Counted from the stretch's first letter, positions 42,231 to 51,047 are shown. The stretch is DNA of 64,000 bases from Betaproteobacteria bacterium HGW-Betaproteobacteria-9 (GCA_002842215.1 PHCC01000018.1:62001-126000), one strand, 5' to 3'. Notes: generated by a model not told the origin, from the letters alone. Numbers and translations: made by a program.

Positions 42231-43160
42231 ATGGTCACCAAAAAACCCAAAGGCCTAGGCCGCGGACTCGAAGCCCTGCTGGGCCCCAAAGTGGCGGAAG
42301 CCGCTTCGCCCGACGCGCAGGAAAACGAGCGCAACCAGACGCCGACCAGCCTGCCGCTGACGGAGCTGGTGCCGGGCGTCTACCAGCCGCGCACACACAT
42401 GGACGAGGGCGCGCTCTACGAGCTGGCCGAGTCGATCAAGGCGCAGGGCATCATGCAGCCGATCCTGGTGCGCAAGCTTGCCGACGGGCCAAACGCCGGC
42501 AAGTACGAAATCATTGCCGGCGAGCGTCGCTTCCGCGCTTCGCGGCTGGCCGGGCTGGACAGCGTGCCGGTGCTGGTGCGCGATGTGCCCAACGAATCGG
42601 CCGCCGCCATGGCGCTGATCGAAAACATCCAACGCGAAGACCTGAACCCGCTGGAAGAAGCCCAGGGCTTGCAGCGTCTGGTGAAGGAATTTGGGCTCAC
42701 TCACGAACAGGCGGCTCAGGCCGTGGGCCGTTCGCGCAGCGCGGCGAGCAACCTGCTGCGCCTGTTGCAGCTGGCCGAGCCGGTGCAGACCATGCTGATG
42801 GCGGGCGACCTGGACATGGGCCATGCGCGCGCGCTGCTGACCCTGGACAAGGCGACCCAGATCACGGCCGGCAACCAGATCGCGGCCAAAAAGATGTCGG
42901 TGCGCGAGGCCGAGAGCCTGGTGAAGAAGCTCAGCGCCGAGTTCGAGCTGGCGCCGCAGAAGCTGAAAAAAGAGAAATCGCGCGACATCAAGCGCGTGGA
43001 AGAAGAGCTGGCCGACCTGCTGACTGCCGAGGTCGAGGTGCGCATCAAGAAACGCGTCAAGCGCCACGGCCGTGTCGAGGAGATGGGTGAACTCGCGATC
43101 CAGTTTGGCTCGATCGACGAACTCAACGGGCTGATCGACAAGTTGCGCGCCGAGCGCTGA
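42231..43160 (+). CDS. parB: Chromosome-partitioning protein ParB (Spo0J)
   Basis: The 309-residue protein has N-terminal GLGRGLEALLG (ParA-stimulating peptide type). The CTPase/clamp motifs are GERRFRASRLAG and ENIQREDLNPLEEAQG. A central helix-turn-helix TQEQAAQAVGRSRSAASN-type (read here as THEQAAQAVGRSRSAASN) precedes a C-terminal dimer region. It binds parS, several of which occur in this window, spreads by CTP-dependent sliding, and loads SMC. The gene starts three bases after the toxin stop. Confidence 0.96.
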   Translation: MVTKKPKGLGRGLEALLGPKVAEAASPDAQENERNQTPTSLPLTELVPGVYQPRTHMDEGALYELAESIKAQGIMQPILVRKLADGPNAGKYEIIAGERRFRASRLAGLDSVPVLVRDVPNESAAAMALIENIQREDLNPLEEAQGLQRLVKEFGLTHEQAAQAVGRSRSAASNLLRLLQLAEPVQTMLMAGDLDMGHARALLTLDKATQITAGNQIAAKKMSVREAESLVKKLSAEFELAPQKLKKEKSRDIKRVEEELADLLTAEVEVRIKKRVKRHGRVEEMGELAIQFGSIDELNGLIDKLRAER

Positions 43161-43222
43161 CACCGCCCGCATCAAGATGTTGCGTTTAATTCTGTTGACG
43201 CGCTGATACGAGGGCACCTGAA

Positions 43223-43798
43223 ATGCCGAGGTCTGTTGATTTTCTATCTGCAATAAAATTCGTGGCTGGAGCAATCATTTCATTTGTTTGCATTGATGGA
43301 CTGGCTCAATACAAATATGCCGCAGATGTTTATTATTATGTGCCGCAAATGCCCAGAAAATGGGGCGGTGCGTGTTTTCCGCATTTGAGTTCTGATGCGC
43401 TGTTGGCCCGGCATGCCGTCTATGAAGGATTTAAGCGGCAAGCCAAGGATAAAAAGGGTGCAGCCGCAGTCAGTGTGCCGGTTGAATTGGGAAAAAAAGA
43501 GATCAACGGCAAGGCATTTGAATACTCATTCCGCTGGACTTACCGTCTGATGGGGCCAAGCGGCGTGGTGGCAAAAGACAGTGGATCGGGCATGAACGAC
43601 ATTGTTCGCGCAGCTGCAGTATGTTATGGAAAAGCATCGAAAACAATTCTGATGCGGATTGATGATAAGCATATTGATGTTCAATGCAATGCCAGTCAGC
43701 CAAAGCCCAGCACAGATGAAGTCAAAATAAAGCAGATGGGTGATTGTGACTATTCGATACTGAAGCCAGCGGCAGGTGATTTTTTCTCAAAAAAATAA
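43223..43798 (+). CDS. Hypothetical secreted protein, AT-richer
   Basis: This 191-residue protein is not recognised. A signal-like segment (about residues 8-27, IKFVAGAIISFVCIDGLAQ) is followed by a body with VYYYVPQMPRKWGGACF and paired cysteines. Its base composition is visibly lower in G+C than the neighbours (AAATATG, TTATTATTATG runs), suggesting recent transfer or unusual constraint. A ribosome site (GAGGG) precedes the ATG at 43223. The gene is followed by a bidirectional terminator. It is next to parB but has no recognised link to segregation. Confidence 0.65.
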   Translation: MPRSVDFLSAIKFVAGAIISFVCIDGLAQYKYAADVYYYVPQMPRKWGGACFPHLSSDALLARHAVYEGFKRQAKDKKGAAAVSVPVELGKKEINGKAFEYSFRWTYRLMGPSGVVAKDSGSGMNDIVRAAAVCYGKASKTILMRIDDKHIDVQCNASQPKPSTDEVKIKQMGDCDYSILKPAAGDFFSKK

Positions 43799-43841
43799 GG
43801 CGTCAGTCTTGCGTACGGATGAGGACAGGGACGCGCCAAAC

Positions 43842-43877
43842 AAAATCCCCGCAAGGCGCAAGCCTTGCGGGGATTTT
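43842..43877. terminator. Bidirectional terminator
   Basis: A 16-bp perfect stem AAAATCCCCGCAAGGC/GCCTTGCGGGGATTTT (43842-43857, 43862-43877) with a four-base loop. It has A/T ends on both sides, between convergent genes. Confidence 0.9.
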
Positions 43878-43901
43878 GTCTGGCCAAAAAACACGTTGAC
43901 G

Positions 43902-44783
43902 TTAATTGCCGACTTTCAAACGACCGCCTTTGCCCAAACCGCCTTTGACTTCTTGCGCCTTGTAGTCACGCAACGTCACCACCATATTGTTAAAGGCGTC
44001 CATGAACGCGGCCACGACCACCTTGCCCGCCGGTGTTTTTGTGTAGCTGGACATCCCGGTCAACCCGCCCACCGTGCGGAACAGCGGACCGCCAAAATCA
44101 ACCTTGGTCGCAGTTCCTTCAGCCGCCGCCAATTGCACGCCCGAACGGTTATCGACCAGCATCAACAGAACGCTGGCTTCGGTCGCCGTGGAGTCCGCGA
44201 GTTCGTTCAAACCACGATTGGCCACGCTCACAGCGGTGCGGCTGCGGCCAATTTCTTTGCCGAGCTTGCCGTGGCTCAGCACTTCGCCAAAGACGCTGGC
44301 AATTGCACCGGCTCCGTCCGTATTCCTGTCAGCAAACGTCACCTCCGGCGTCAGGGCGAAGTCTGAAGAAACCATTTGGCCTTTGCCGAATTTGCTGCCC
44401 GCGCGCATTTCTCCACTGGCTTGCAATTCGCGCTCACGATTCATTGCGTTCATGCCGCGCGCCGAGCGTTCAACCACCACAAAACAGTTCGATTGCTGGA
44501 TGAATACCCGCATCAGCTGAATCGTCGAAGGCAATTTGTGTTGGCGATATTCACCATACCAAGTAGACGAAACGTCCTCGGTCAGTGAGATGGTGCCCAG
44601 CGGACTGTCGCAACGCTCAAGATTGGAGTTTGCGCCCAAGGAGGTGCTGCCACCTGCAGCACCGGAAGCAACAGATCGATTGCCTGCGCTGCCCATTTGC
44701 ATGCTGCCCGGCCCACCCGCTGCGCAGGCGCTCAATAAAACGGCCGCGCCGATTGAAAATAAAGTGTGCTTGACAGTGGACAT
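43902..44783 (-). CDS. CsgG/HfaB-like outer-membrane lipoprotein
   Basis: This 293-residue protein starts with a lipobox signal (LLSACAAGG). The body has SPLGTISLTED, a STIQLMRVFIQQSNCFVVVER segment, and ASGEMRAGSKFGKGQMVSSDF. These resemble the CsgG/HfaB family, whose members form outer-membrane pores for amyloid or adhesin secretion. No curli or holdfast genes are adjacent, so its substrate is unknown. The sequence is less GC-rich than its neighbours. It ends facing the AT-rich gene. A homologue with a different role in envelope assembly is possible. Confidence 0.75.
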   Translation of the reverse strand: MSTVKHTLFSIGAAVLLSACAAGGPGSMQMGSAGNRSVASGAAGGSTSLGANSNLERCDSPLGTISLTEDVSSTWYGEYRQHKLPSTIQLMRVFIQQSNCFVVVERSARGMNAMNRERELQASGEMRAGSKFGKGQMVSSDFALTPEVTFADRNTDGAGAIASVFGEVLSHGKLGKEIGRSRTAVSVANRGLNELADSTATEASVLLMLVDNRSGVQLAAAEGTATKVDFGGPLFRTVGGLTGMSSYTKTPAGKVVVAAFMDAFNNMVVTLRDYKAQEVKGGLGKGGRLKVGN

Positions 44784-45040
44784 GTAAGAAACCTCCTTGG
44801 TTAATAAAGCAGAGCAAAAAATTATTGGTCAAGAACCATCGCGCAGCGCAGACAGAGTGGGTTGGCCTGCGCCTTGATGGCCTTGCATGGTCAGTAGCGA
44901 TCCCAGAAAGCGAAAGGGGGAAATTTGGAATGGTGCCCGAGGAGTGCCCGCCGGGGTCCGCAAAGACCTGAAAGTCTACCGCGTGAATTTGCCCTCACGC
45001 AATCCTCAAGAGACAAGCATCGGGGCCCGGTCCCATGCGT

Positions 45041-46465
45041 TCAGAGCGCGAAGATCTTGCCGGGGTTCAGGATGTTGTCCGGGTCAAGCGCGCGCTTGAT
45101 GCTGCGCATCATGTCGACGGCGCCCGTACCGGCTTCGGTGAGCAGGAAGTCCATCTTGTGCAGGCCCACACCGTGTTCGCCGGTGCAGGTGCCTTCGAGC
45201 CGCAGCGCCCGCGCCACCAGCTGGTTGTTCAGCACTTCGGCGCGCTCGCGTTCTTCGGGGATGGCCGGGTCGATCAGGTAACCGAAGTGGAAGTTGCCGT
45301 CGCCCACGTGGCCGACCAGGAAGTAGGGGATGCCGCTGGCGTCGGCCTCGGCCACCGAGTCCAGCAGGCAGTCGGCCAGGCGGCTGATGGGCACGCAGGT
45401 GTCGGTGCTGATGGCGCGGCAACCCGGCTTGCTCTGGATGGCGGCGAAGTAGGCGTTGTGCCGCGCGGTCCACAGGCGGGTGCGCTCTTCGGGTGTGGTC
45501 GCCCACTGGAAGGCGTTGCCCTCGAACTCGCTGGCGATTTCCTGCACCGTCTCGGCCTGTTCCTTCACGCTCGCGGGCGAGCCGTGGAACTCCATCAGCA
45601 GCATGTGTTCTTCGCGCAGGCCCAGCTTGCTGTGGGCATTGACCATGCGCACCGTGTTGGCGTCGATCAGCTCGCAGCGCGCGATCGGCACGCCCAGCTG
45701 GATCACCTGGATGACCGTGCGCACCGCGGCCTCGATGGTGGGGAACGAGCAGGTCGCGGCCGATATCGCTTCGGGCAGCGGGTAGAGCTTGAGCGTGACT
45801 TCGGTGATCACGCCCAGCGTGCCTTCGCTGCCGACCATCAGGCGCGTGAGGTCGTAGCCGGCGCTGCTTTTCTTGGCGCGCGTGCCGGTGCGGATGACTT
45901 CGCCGCTGGCGGTGACCACTTCGAGCGCCAGCACGTTCTCGCGCATGGTGCCGTAGCGCACGGCGTTGGTGCCGCTGGCGCGGGTGGCGGTCATGCCGCC
46001 GATGGAGGCGTCGGCGCCGGGGTCGATGGGGAAGAACAGGCCTTCGCTTTTCACCGCTTCGTTCACGGCCTTGCGCGTGACGCCGGGCTGCACCGTCACG
46101 GTCAGGTCTTCGGCGTTGATGGACAGCACCTGGTCCATGCGGCTGACGTCGATGCTGATGCCGCCCTGCACCGCGAGCAGGTGGCCTTCGAGTGAGGAGC
46201 CCACGCCGAACGGGATCACCGGCACACGGTGTGCGGCGGCCAGTTTCACGGCGTCGGCCACGTCCTGCGTGTTCTGCGCAAACACCACCGCGGCGGGCGG
46301 TGGCACGTCGTACACCGACTCGTCACGGCCGTGTTGCTCGCGCACGGCCATGGCGGTGGAGCACTGGCTGGAAAAACGGGATTGCAGCGCCGCCAACAGT
46401 TCCGCAGGCACGGGGCGCTGCTGGATGTCGGGCACCAGATGGGCGAGTTGGGCGGGGGCGTTCAT
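45041..46465 (-). CDS. FAD-linked D-lactate/glycolate-type dehydrogenase
   Basis: From the ATG at 46465 (TTGGAG upstream) the protein has 474 residues. The vanillyl-alcohol-oxidase-type FAD domain has VPVIPFGVGSSLEGHLLA and DPGADASIGGMTATRASGTNA. The C-terminal FAD-linked oxidase domain ends CTGEHGVGLHKMDFL, and LVGHVGDGNFHFG carries the catalytic histidines. This pattern fits D-lactate dehydrogenase (cytochrome) or glycolate oxidase GlcD. It oxidises a 2-hydroxy acid and passes electrons to the respiratory chain. No GlcE/GlcF neighbours are present, favouring stand-alone D-lactate dehydrogenase. Confidence 0.9.
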   Translation of the reverse strand: MNAPAQLAHLVPDIQQRPVPAELLAALQSRFSSQCSTAMAVREQHGRDESVYDVPPPAAVVFAQNTQDVADAVKLAAAHRVPVIPFGVGSSLEGHLLAVQGGISIDVSRMDQVLSINAEDLTVTVQPGVTRKAVNEAVKSEGLFFPIDPGADASIGGMTATRASGTNAVRYGTMRENVLALEVVTASGEVIRTGTRAKKSSAGYDLTRLMVGSEGTLGVITEVTLKLYPLPEAISAATCSFPTIEAAVRTVIQVIQLGVPIARCELIDANTVRMVNAHSKLGLREEHMLLMEFHGSPASVKEQAETVQEIASEFEGNAFQWATTPEERTRLWTARHNAYFAAIQSKPGCRAISTDTCVPISRLADCLLDSVAEADASGIPYFLVGHVGDGNFHFGYLIDPAIPEERERAEVLNNQLVARALRLEGTCTGEHGVGLHKMDFLLTEAGTGAVDMMRSIKRALDPDNILNPGKIFAL

Positions 46466-46574
46466 GGCAGTCTCCAAACTGGGCCGAGCGAAAAACGGCC
46501 CAGTTTACTGCCAGCCCCCCGCCGGGAGAAGCGCGGCGCAATGCCCCTGTCGGGCTCACGCTTTGTTCAGGCGA

Positions 46575-46880
46575 TCAGGACTTGGGATTCTTCATGGCCG
46601 CCGTGAACTCCGCCAGCGAAATGGCACCGTCGCCGTTGGCGTCGATCTGGGTGAACTGCTGCGACACGGCGGGCAAGGTCTTGGCCTCTTCGGCACTCAG
46701 GGCCTTGTCGGCGTTCTTGTCGGCCTTGGTGAAGGCGGCGCTGATCTCCTGGTCGCTGGAAGCCATCGCGGGCAGGGCGGTGCTTTGCGCCATCAGGGCG
46801 CTGGTCGAGCCCATGGTCAGGGCGGCGAACAGCAGGACGCTGCGGACTTCGAACAGGGTGTGGTGTTGTCGATCAAACAT
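46575..46880 (-). CDS. Secreted EF-hand protein
   Basis: From the ATG at 46880 the protein has 101 residues. A signal peptide (to about ALMAQ) is followed by two EF-hands: DKNADKALSAEE (a D-x-N-x-D-x-x-L-x-x-E-E loop) and DANGDGAISLAEF (D-x-N-x-D-x-A-I-S-x-x-E). The second is canonical, so calcium binding is predicted. The function is unknown. A stem-loop lies in the upstream leader (46903-46938). An in-frame extension upstream (to 47054) reads that leader and is rejected. Confidence 0.85.
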   Translation of the reverse strand: MFDRQHHTLFEVRSVLLFAALTMGSTSALMAQSTALPAMASSDQEISAAFTKADKNADKALSAEEAKTLPAVSQQFTQIDANGDGAISLAEFTAAMKNPKS

Positions 46881-46902
46881 GGTTCTTGGCTCCTTGAGAT
46901 TG

Positions 46903-46938
46903 AACAGAACCCCGTGCCCTGAAGCGCGGGGTTCTGTT
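46903..46938. other. Perfect 12-bp stem-loop in the EF-hand gene leader
   Basis: AACAGAACCCCG (46903-46914) pairs with CGGGGTTCTGTT (46927-46938) around a 12-base loop. No T-run follows on either strand, so it is not a classical terminator. Confidence 0.5.
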
Positions 46939-47095
46939 ATTTCATAGCAGCAAACCGAGCAGCGCCAATGGTTTTGCCGGCTGTTGCCTGCATGACATTC
47001 CGCTTGCCGCAGACACATTTCCCTGCCCGGTGTAACGGACGCCGATTCCCGCACAATGCGAGGTTCCCCGCACAGCGGCCACCAAGGAATCCGTC

Positions 47096-47662
47096 ATGGG
47101 CAATCGCCTCACCCAGATCGCCACCCGCACCGGCGACGCCGGCACCACCGGCCTCGGCGACAACACCCGCGTCTCCAAGAACAGCCTGCGCGTGCACGCC
47201 ATGGGCGACGTGGACGAACTCAACTCGCACATCGGCGTGCTGCTGTGCGAAGACATGGCGCCCGACTTGCGCACGCTGCTGGTGGAGATCCAGCACCAGC
47301 TGTTCAACCTGGGCGGCGAGCTGTCCATCCCGGGTTTCGAGCTGCTCAAGCCCGAGGCCGTGCTCGCGCTCGACGAAGCGCTCGCGACCTACAACGAACA
47401 GCTGCCGCGCCTGCAGGAATTCATCCTGCCCGCGGGCACGCGAGCCGCGGCCCAGGCGCACGTGTGCCGCACCGTGGCGCGCCGCGCCGAGCGTGTCGTG
47501 GTGGCGCTGGGCAATGAAGAAGCGATCAAGGAGGCCCCGCGCCAGTACCTCAACCGCCTCTCGGACCTGATGTTCGTGCTCGCGCGCGTGCTCAACCGCA
47601 TGAACGGCGGTGACGACGTCTACTGGAAGAGCGAACGCATGGCGCAGGGCGGCGCCGAATGA
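47096..47662 (+). CDS. Cob(I)yrinic acid a,c-diamide adenosyltransferase (PduO type)
   Basis: This 188-residue protein has the PduO/CobO-II signatures RTGDAGTTGLGDNTRVSK (ATP-binding) and DELNSHIGVLLCED. Later come RTVARRAERVVVALGNEE and QYLNRLSDLMFVLARVLNR. It transfers adenosyl from ATP to cob(I)alamin to form coenzyme B12. It is followed by an overlapping gene (4 bases), which suggests coupling, but no other cobalamin genes are adjacent. The start at 47096 has AAGGAATCCGTC upstream. Confidence 0.93.
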   Translation: MGNRLTQIATRTGDAGTTGLGDNTRVSKNSLRVHAMGDVDELNSHIGVLLCEDMAPDLRTLLVEIQHQLFNLGGELSIPGFELLKPEAVLALDEALATYNEQLPRLQEFILPAGTRAAAQAHVCRTVARRAERVVVALGNEEAIKEAPRQYLNRLSDLMFVLARVLNRMNGGDDVYWKSERMAQGGAE

Positions 47663-48033
47663 ACCCTGTGCGGATGGCCGCGGCGCTGGCGCTGGCGTTC
47701 AGCGCGGCCGCCCACAGCCAGACACCGCCGGCAACGAGCCAGGTGGTGCTGATGTGCGAGGCCGCCTACCTGCCCGCCCGCACCGTCTGGACACGCACGG
47801 TCGCCATCGCCTACGACCAGAAACGCGTGCGCTCGGTGCTGATTGACGGCGTGCCGGTGTACACCTTCGCGGTTCGTGACACGGTGATCCTCACAGCGCT
47901 GGACAACGAACGCATCCAGATCGACACCGCCGCCCAGACGTGGACCAGCGATTTCCGCGGCTTGGCCAGCGCGCACGGCCGCTGCGAGCGCGGACGGCCT
48001 GTGCCCGCGGCGGGCGCCGTGTCACCCGGCTGA
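47659..48033 (+). CDS. Hypothetical secreted protein
   Basis: The 124-residue protein has a signal peptide (cut near AHSQ). No family was recognised. The body contains a single Cys after LM (LMCEAAYLP) and a second near the end, and reads like a small beta-rich domain. It overlaps the adenosyltransferase by four bases (ATGA) and ends 28 bases before the convergent pilU. The codon pattern looks genuine. Confidence 0.6.
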   Translation: MNPVRMAAALALAFSAAAHSQTPPATSQVVLMCEAAYLPARTVWTRTVAIAYDQKRVRSVLIDGVPVYTFAVRDTVILTALDNERIQIDTAAQTWTSDFRGLASAHGRCERGRPVPAAGAVSPG

Positions 48034-48061
48034 ACGCCGGGTGCGGGCCGGTGGCCCCCAC

Positions 48062-49189
48062 TCAACTTTGGGCGAGGTGCAGACCCCCGGTCTGCGGCCG
48101 CTGCCCGTGGTGCAGCCGGATACGCAGCGAGAGGTCGGTGCGCGAGTCGGCGTTGTCCACCGCCTGTTCGGCCGTGAGTTCTCCGCGCTCGTAGAGCTCG
48201 TAGAGCGACTGGTCAAAGGTGGCCATGCCGAGCTCGGTGCTCTTGGACATGGTTTCCTTGATGTCGTCGGTCTGGCCCTTCTGAATCAGATCGGCGATGT
48301 AGGGCGAGAGCAGCATCACCTCCACCGCCGGCACCAGCTTGTCGGCCGCGCCGCGGATCAGCCGCTGGCCGACCACGCCCTTGAGGTTGAGCGACAGGTC
48401 CATCAGGATCTGCTTGTGCGCGGTCTCGGGGAAGAAGTTCAGGATGCGCTGGATCGCCTGGTTGGCGTTGTTGGCGTGCAGCGTCGAGACGCACAGGTGG
48501 CCGGTTTCGGCGTAGGCCATGGCGTGCTGCATGGTGTCGCGGTCGCGGATCTCGCCGATCATGATCACGTCGGGCGCTTCGCGCATGGCGTGGCGCAGGG
48601 CCTCGTCGAACGACTGCGTGTCCAGGCCCACCTCGCGCTGGTCCACGATGGACAGACCATGGCTGTGCTCGAACTCCATCGGGTCTTCGACGGTGAGGAT
48701 GTGCCCGCTCAGGTTGCGGTTGCGGTGGTCCAGCATGGCCGCCAGCGTGGTCGACTTGCCCGAGCCCGCGGCACCCACCACCAGCACCAGACCGCGCTTG
48801 AGCTGGGCCAGCTTTTTCAGCACCGGCGGCAGCTTCAGCCCGTCCAGCGAGGGGATCTTGGCGTTGATGTGGCGCACCACCACGGCCACGTCGCCGCGCT
48901 GGCGGTAGACGTTGACGCGGAAGCGCCCCAGGCCGGGCAGGGCGATGGCCAGGTCGCATTCGAGCGTGGCTTCAAAGCCGCGGATCTGCGACTCGCGCAT
49001 CACGGAATAGGCCAGGCGCTGCGTGCGCGACGGGTCCAGCGGCGGTTCCGACAAACGCCGCACCACGCCCTGCACCTTGAGCGCGGCCGAGCTGCCGCTG
49101 GAGAGAAAGAGATCCGACGCACCGTGCGAGACCATCAGCGACAGGTAGTGGCCGAGATCGTCGTCGTTGGAGGGCAGGGCGGAGTCCAT
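48062..49189 (-). CDS. pilU: Type IV pilus retraction ATPase PilU
   Basis: From the ATG at 49189 the protein has 375 residues. It has the secretion-ATPase motifs GAAGSGKSTTLAAM (Walker A), the Asp box VEDPMEFEHS, Walker B VIMIGEIRDRDTM and the His box TGHLCVSTLHANNANQ. HANNANQAIQRILNFFPETAHKQ is PilU-like rather than PilT (about 20-residue patterns only). PilU helps PilT depolymerise type IV pili. In related genomes pilT is often adjacent; here neither pilT nor other pil genes flank it. A GTG start at 49222 is possible. Confidence 0.85.
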   Translation of the reverse strand: MDSALPSNDDDLGHYLSLMVSHGASDLFLSSGSSAALKVQGVVRRLSEPPLDPSRTQRLAYSVMRESQIRGFEATLECDLAIALPGLGRFRVNVYRQRGDVAVVVRHINAKIPSLDGLKLPPVLKKLAQLKRGLVLVVGAAGSGKSTTLAAMLDHRNRNLSGHILTVEDPMEFEHSHGLSIVDQREVGLDTQSFDEALRHAMREAPDVIMIGEIRDRDTMQHAMAYAETGHLCVSTLHANNANQAIQRILNFFPETAHKQILMDLSLNLKGVVGQRLIRGAADKLVPAVEVMLLSPYIADLIQKGQTDDIKETMSKSTELGMATFDQSLYELYERGELTAEQAVDNADSRTDLSLRIRLHHGQRPQTGGLHLAQS

Positions 49190-49277
49190 GGCGGGCCGTG
49201 ACAGAAGTGCGAGTTTGATCACTATATCGGCTAACCGTCCGATGGGCTTGAACGTTTGCGCCCTGGCGCAGTGAGGC

Positions 49278-49700
49278 TCAACGCGGTGCCAGCACCGCCA
49301 TGGTGATGCGCGAGACGCAGGTCAGCTCGCCGGCCTCGTTCGTGAGATCGATCTGCCAGACCTGGGTGGTCCGGCCGATGTGCACCGGCCGTGTGACGCC
49401 GGTGACCCAGCCGCTGGTGGCGCCCTTGAGGTGGTTGGCGTTGATGTCCAGCCCCACGGCGCGGTGGCCTTCGGGGCAGCTGTAGATCGCGCCGCACGAG
49501 CCCAGTGTCTCGGCCAGCACCACGCTCACGCCGCCGTGCAGCAGGCCATAGGGCTGTTGGGTGCGCGTGTCCACCGGCACCCGCGCGCGGATGAAGTCGT
49601 CGCCGACTTCCAGGAATTCGATGCCCAGGTGTTGCACAGCGGTGCCCACGTGGATGGCGGTGAGTTCTTCGACGGAGAGGGGTTTTTTCCAGAGGGACAT
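49278..49700 (-). CDS. Hotdog-fold thioesterase (PaaI/EntH-type)
   Basis: From the ATG at 49700 the protein has 140 residues. The hotdog core has QPYGLLHGGVSVVLAETLGS with the catalytic Glu, and VGLDINANHLKGATSGWVTG. The family hydrolyses acyl-CoA thioesters (PaaI, EntH and relatives). The upstream frame is open to 49769 but starts with non-family sequence. The substrate is unknown. It is downstream of the ribbon-helix-helix gene and upstream of pilU in a minus-strand series. Confidence 0.88.
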   Translation of the reverse strand: MSLWKKPLSVEELTAIHVGTAVQHLGIEFLEVGDDFIRARVPVDTRTQQPYGLLHGGVSVVLAETLGSCGAIYSCPEGHRAVGLDINANHLKGATSGWVTGVTRPVHIGRTTQVWQIDLTNEAGELTCVSRITMAVLAPR

Positions 49701-49803
49701 GGTGGCTGAACAGGCTTTGTTGGGGAAAGGATCGCCACACTGTAGCGGCCCACCACCCGCATGCACCACACCGGGTGTCGCCCGCGCCCGCGCCGGGGCG
49801 GCG

Positions 49804-50205
49804 TCAGCCCTTGCGCCGCAGCGCCACCACCGTGCCGGACGCAGCCGGGGACGGCAGCGCCCAGTGCGCCGGCAGGGCGTGCAGCACGGCGCGCGCGTCG
49901 AGCGAGCGGATCGGCACCGCGTTGTCCATGGGGATGCGGTGATGGGCCTGCAGCGCCATGTAGCGCAGCGCGCTCACGCGCAGGAAGGACGCGAAGTTGC
50001 CGACCTCGCCGCGCGCGGCGACCAGTTCGTCGTAGAGCTTCTCGATCAGCGCGACCACCGCCATGCCGTCGCGTTCGCCGATCTCGGTGAGCACGTCCCA
50101 GTAGAGGTTCTCCAGCCGGATGCTGGTCACCACACCGTGCAGCCGCACCGAGCGGGTGCGGCTGGCGTAGCTCTCGGGGTCGGCGCTGATGAAGACTTCA
50201 CACAT
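49804..50205 (-). CDS. Ribbon-helix-helix domain protein (RHH_4-type)
   Basis: The 133-residue protein has a central ribbon-helix-helix: TSIRLENLYWDVLTEIGERDGM then VALIEKLYDELVAAR. This is the RHH_4 pattern (no longer than 22 residues in all, split here). Such proteins bind DNA as dimers or accompany arylsulfatase-type enzymes. The C-terminal part is not recognised. No toxin gene is adjacent. It lies between a thioesterase and DJ-1 gene; target unknown. Confidence 0.78.
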   Translation of the reverse strand: MCEVFISADPESYASRTRSVRLHGVVTSIRLENLYWDVLTEIGERDGMAVVALIEKLYDELVAARGEVGNFASFLRVSALRYMALQAHHRIPMDNAVPIRSLDARAVLHALPAHWALPSPAASGTVVALRRKG

Positions 50206-50270
50206 GGCAGCACTCCTGCGTTGGCGGTCGAAGCCACATTGTCGGTGGCTTCAGGCGCTGGTGATTCACA

Positions 50271-50849
50271 TCAATGCGTGATCTTCGTGCCCAGCACCAC
50301 GAGGAACTGAGCGATCCACGCCGGGTGCGCCGGCCAGGCGGGCGCGGTGACGAAGGGGCCGTCGGTCACGGCTTCGTCCACCGCGATGGCGGCGTAGGTG
50401 GCCCCCGCGAGTTCCACCTCCACCTGGCAGGCCGGGTAGGCAGAGATGGTGCGACCTTGAATGTCGCCCGTGGCCGCCAGCAACTGCGCGCCGTGGCAGA
50501 CGGCGGCCACCGGTTTACCGCTGCTGGTGAAGTGTTTGACCAGCGCCACCACGCTGGCGTGCATGCGCAGGTACTCGGGGCCGCGCCCGCCGGGAATCAC
50601 CAGGCCGTCGTAGCTCTCGGGCTTCACGTCGGCGAACGTGGCGTTGAGCGTGAAGCGGTGGCCGGGCTTTTCGCTGTAGGTCTGCGCGCCTTCGAAATCG
50701 TGGATGGCGGTGTGGATGAAGTCACCGGCCTTCTTGTCCGGCGCGACGGCGTGCACCGTGTGGCCGACCGCCTGCAGCGCCTGAAACGGCACCATGGTTT
50801 CGTAGTCCTCGCAGTAATCGCCGCAGATCATCAACAGTTTCTTGCCCAT
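50271..50849 (-). CDS. DJ-1/PfpI-family protein
   Basis: From the ATG at 50849 the protein has 192 residues. The DJ-1 nucleophile elbow is VAAVCHGAQLLAA (Cys), with Glu in GDYCEDYET and His/Tyr nearby. The PfpI family includes deglycases, proteases and chaperones; the activity is not decided here. ATG 50849 is preferred over the long upstream extension, which reaches into the boxB promoter region. It is divergent from boxB. Confidence 0.88.
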   Translation of the reverse strand: MGKKLLMICGDYCEDYETMVPFQALQAVGHTVHAVAPDKKAGDFIHTAIHDFEGAQTYSEKPGHRFTLNATFADVKPESYDGLVIPGGRGPEYLRMHASVVALVKHFTSSGKPVAAVCHGAQLLAATGDIQGRTISAYPACQVEVELAGATYAAIAVDEAVTDGPFVTAPAWPAHPAWIAQFLVVLGTKITH

Positions 50850-51047
50850 GCTCGTGTCTCCTGGTGGTGGGGGGTGGAGACGATTGTTGGAGCGCGGTCG
50901 GTGGCCGGGGTAACAGCCCGCTGCTGCAGGCATGGGGGTTTGCCCTGATCGGCGCCGGAGGCCCGCGCCGATCTGAATGCCCTTTGATCTGGCGCAAATC
51001 GAAGCGACGAATAAGCAAGATACTGCGCTTCGCCGTCCGTGATGGCG

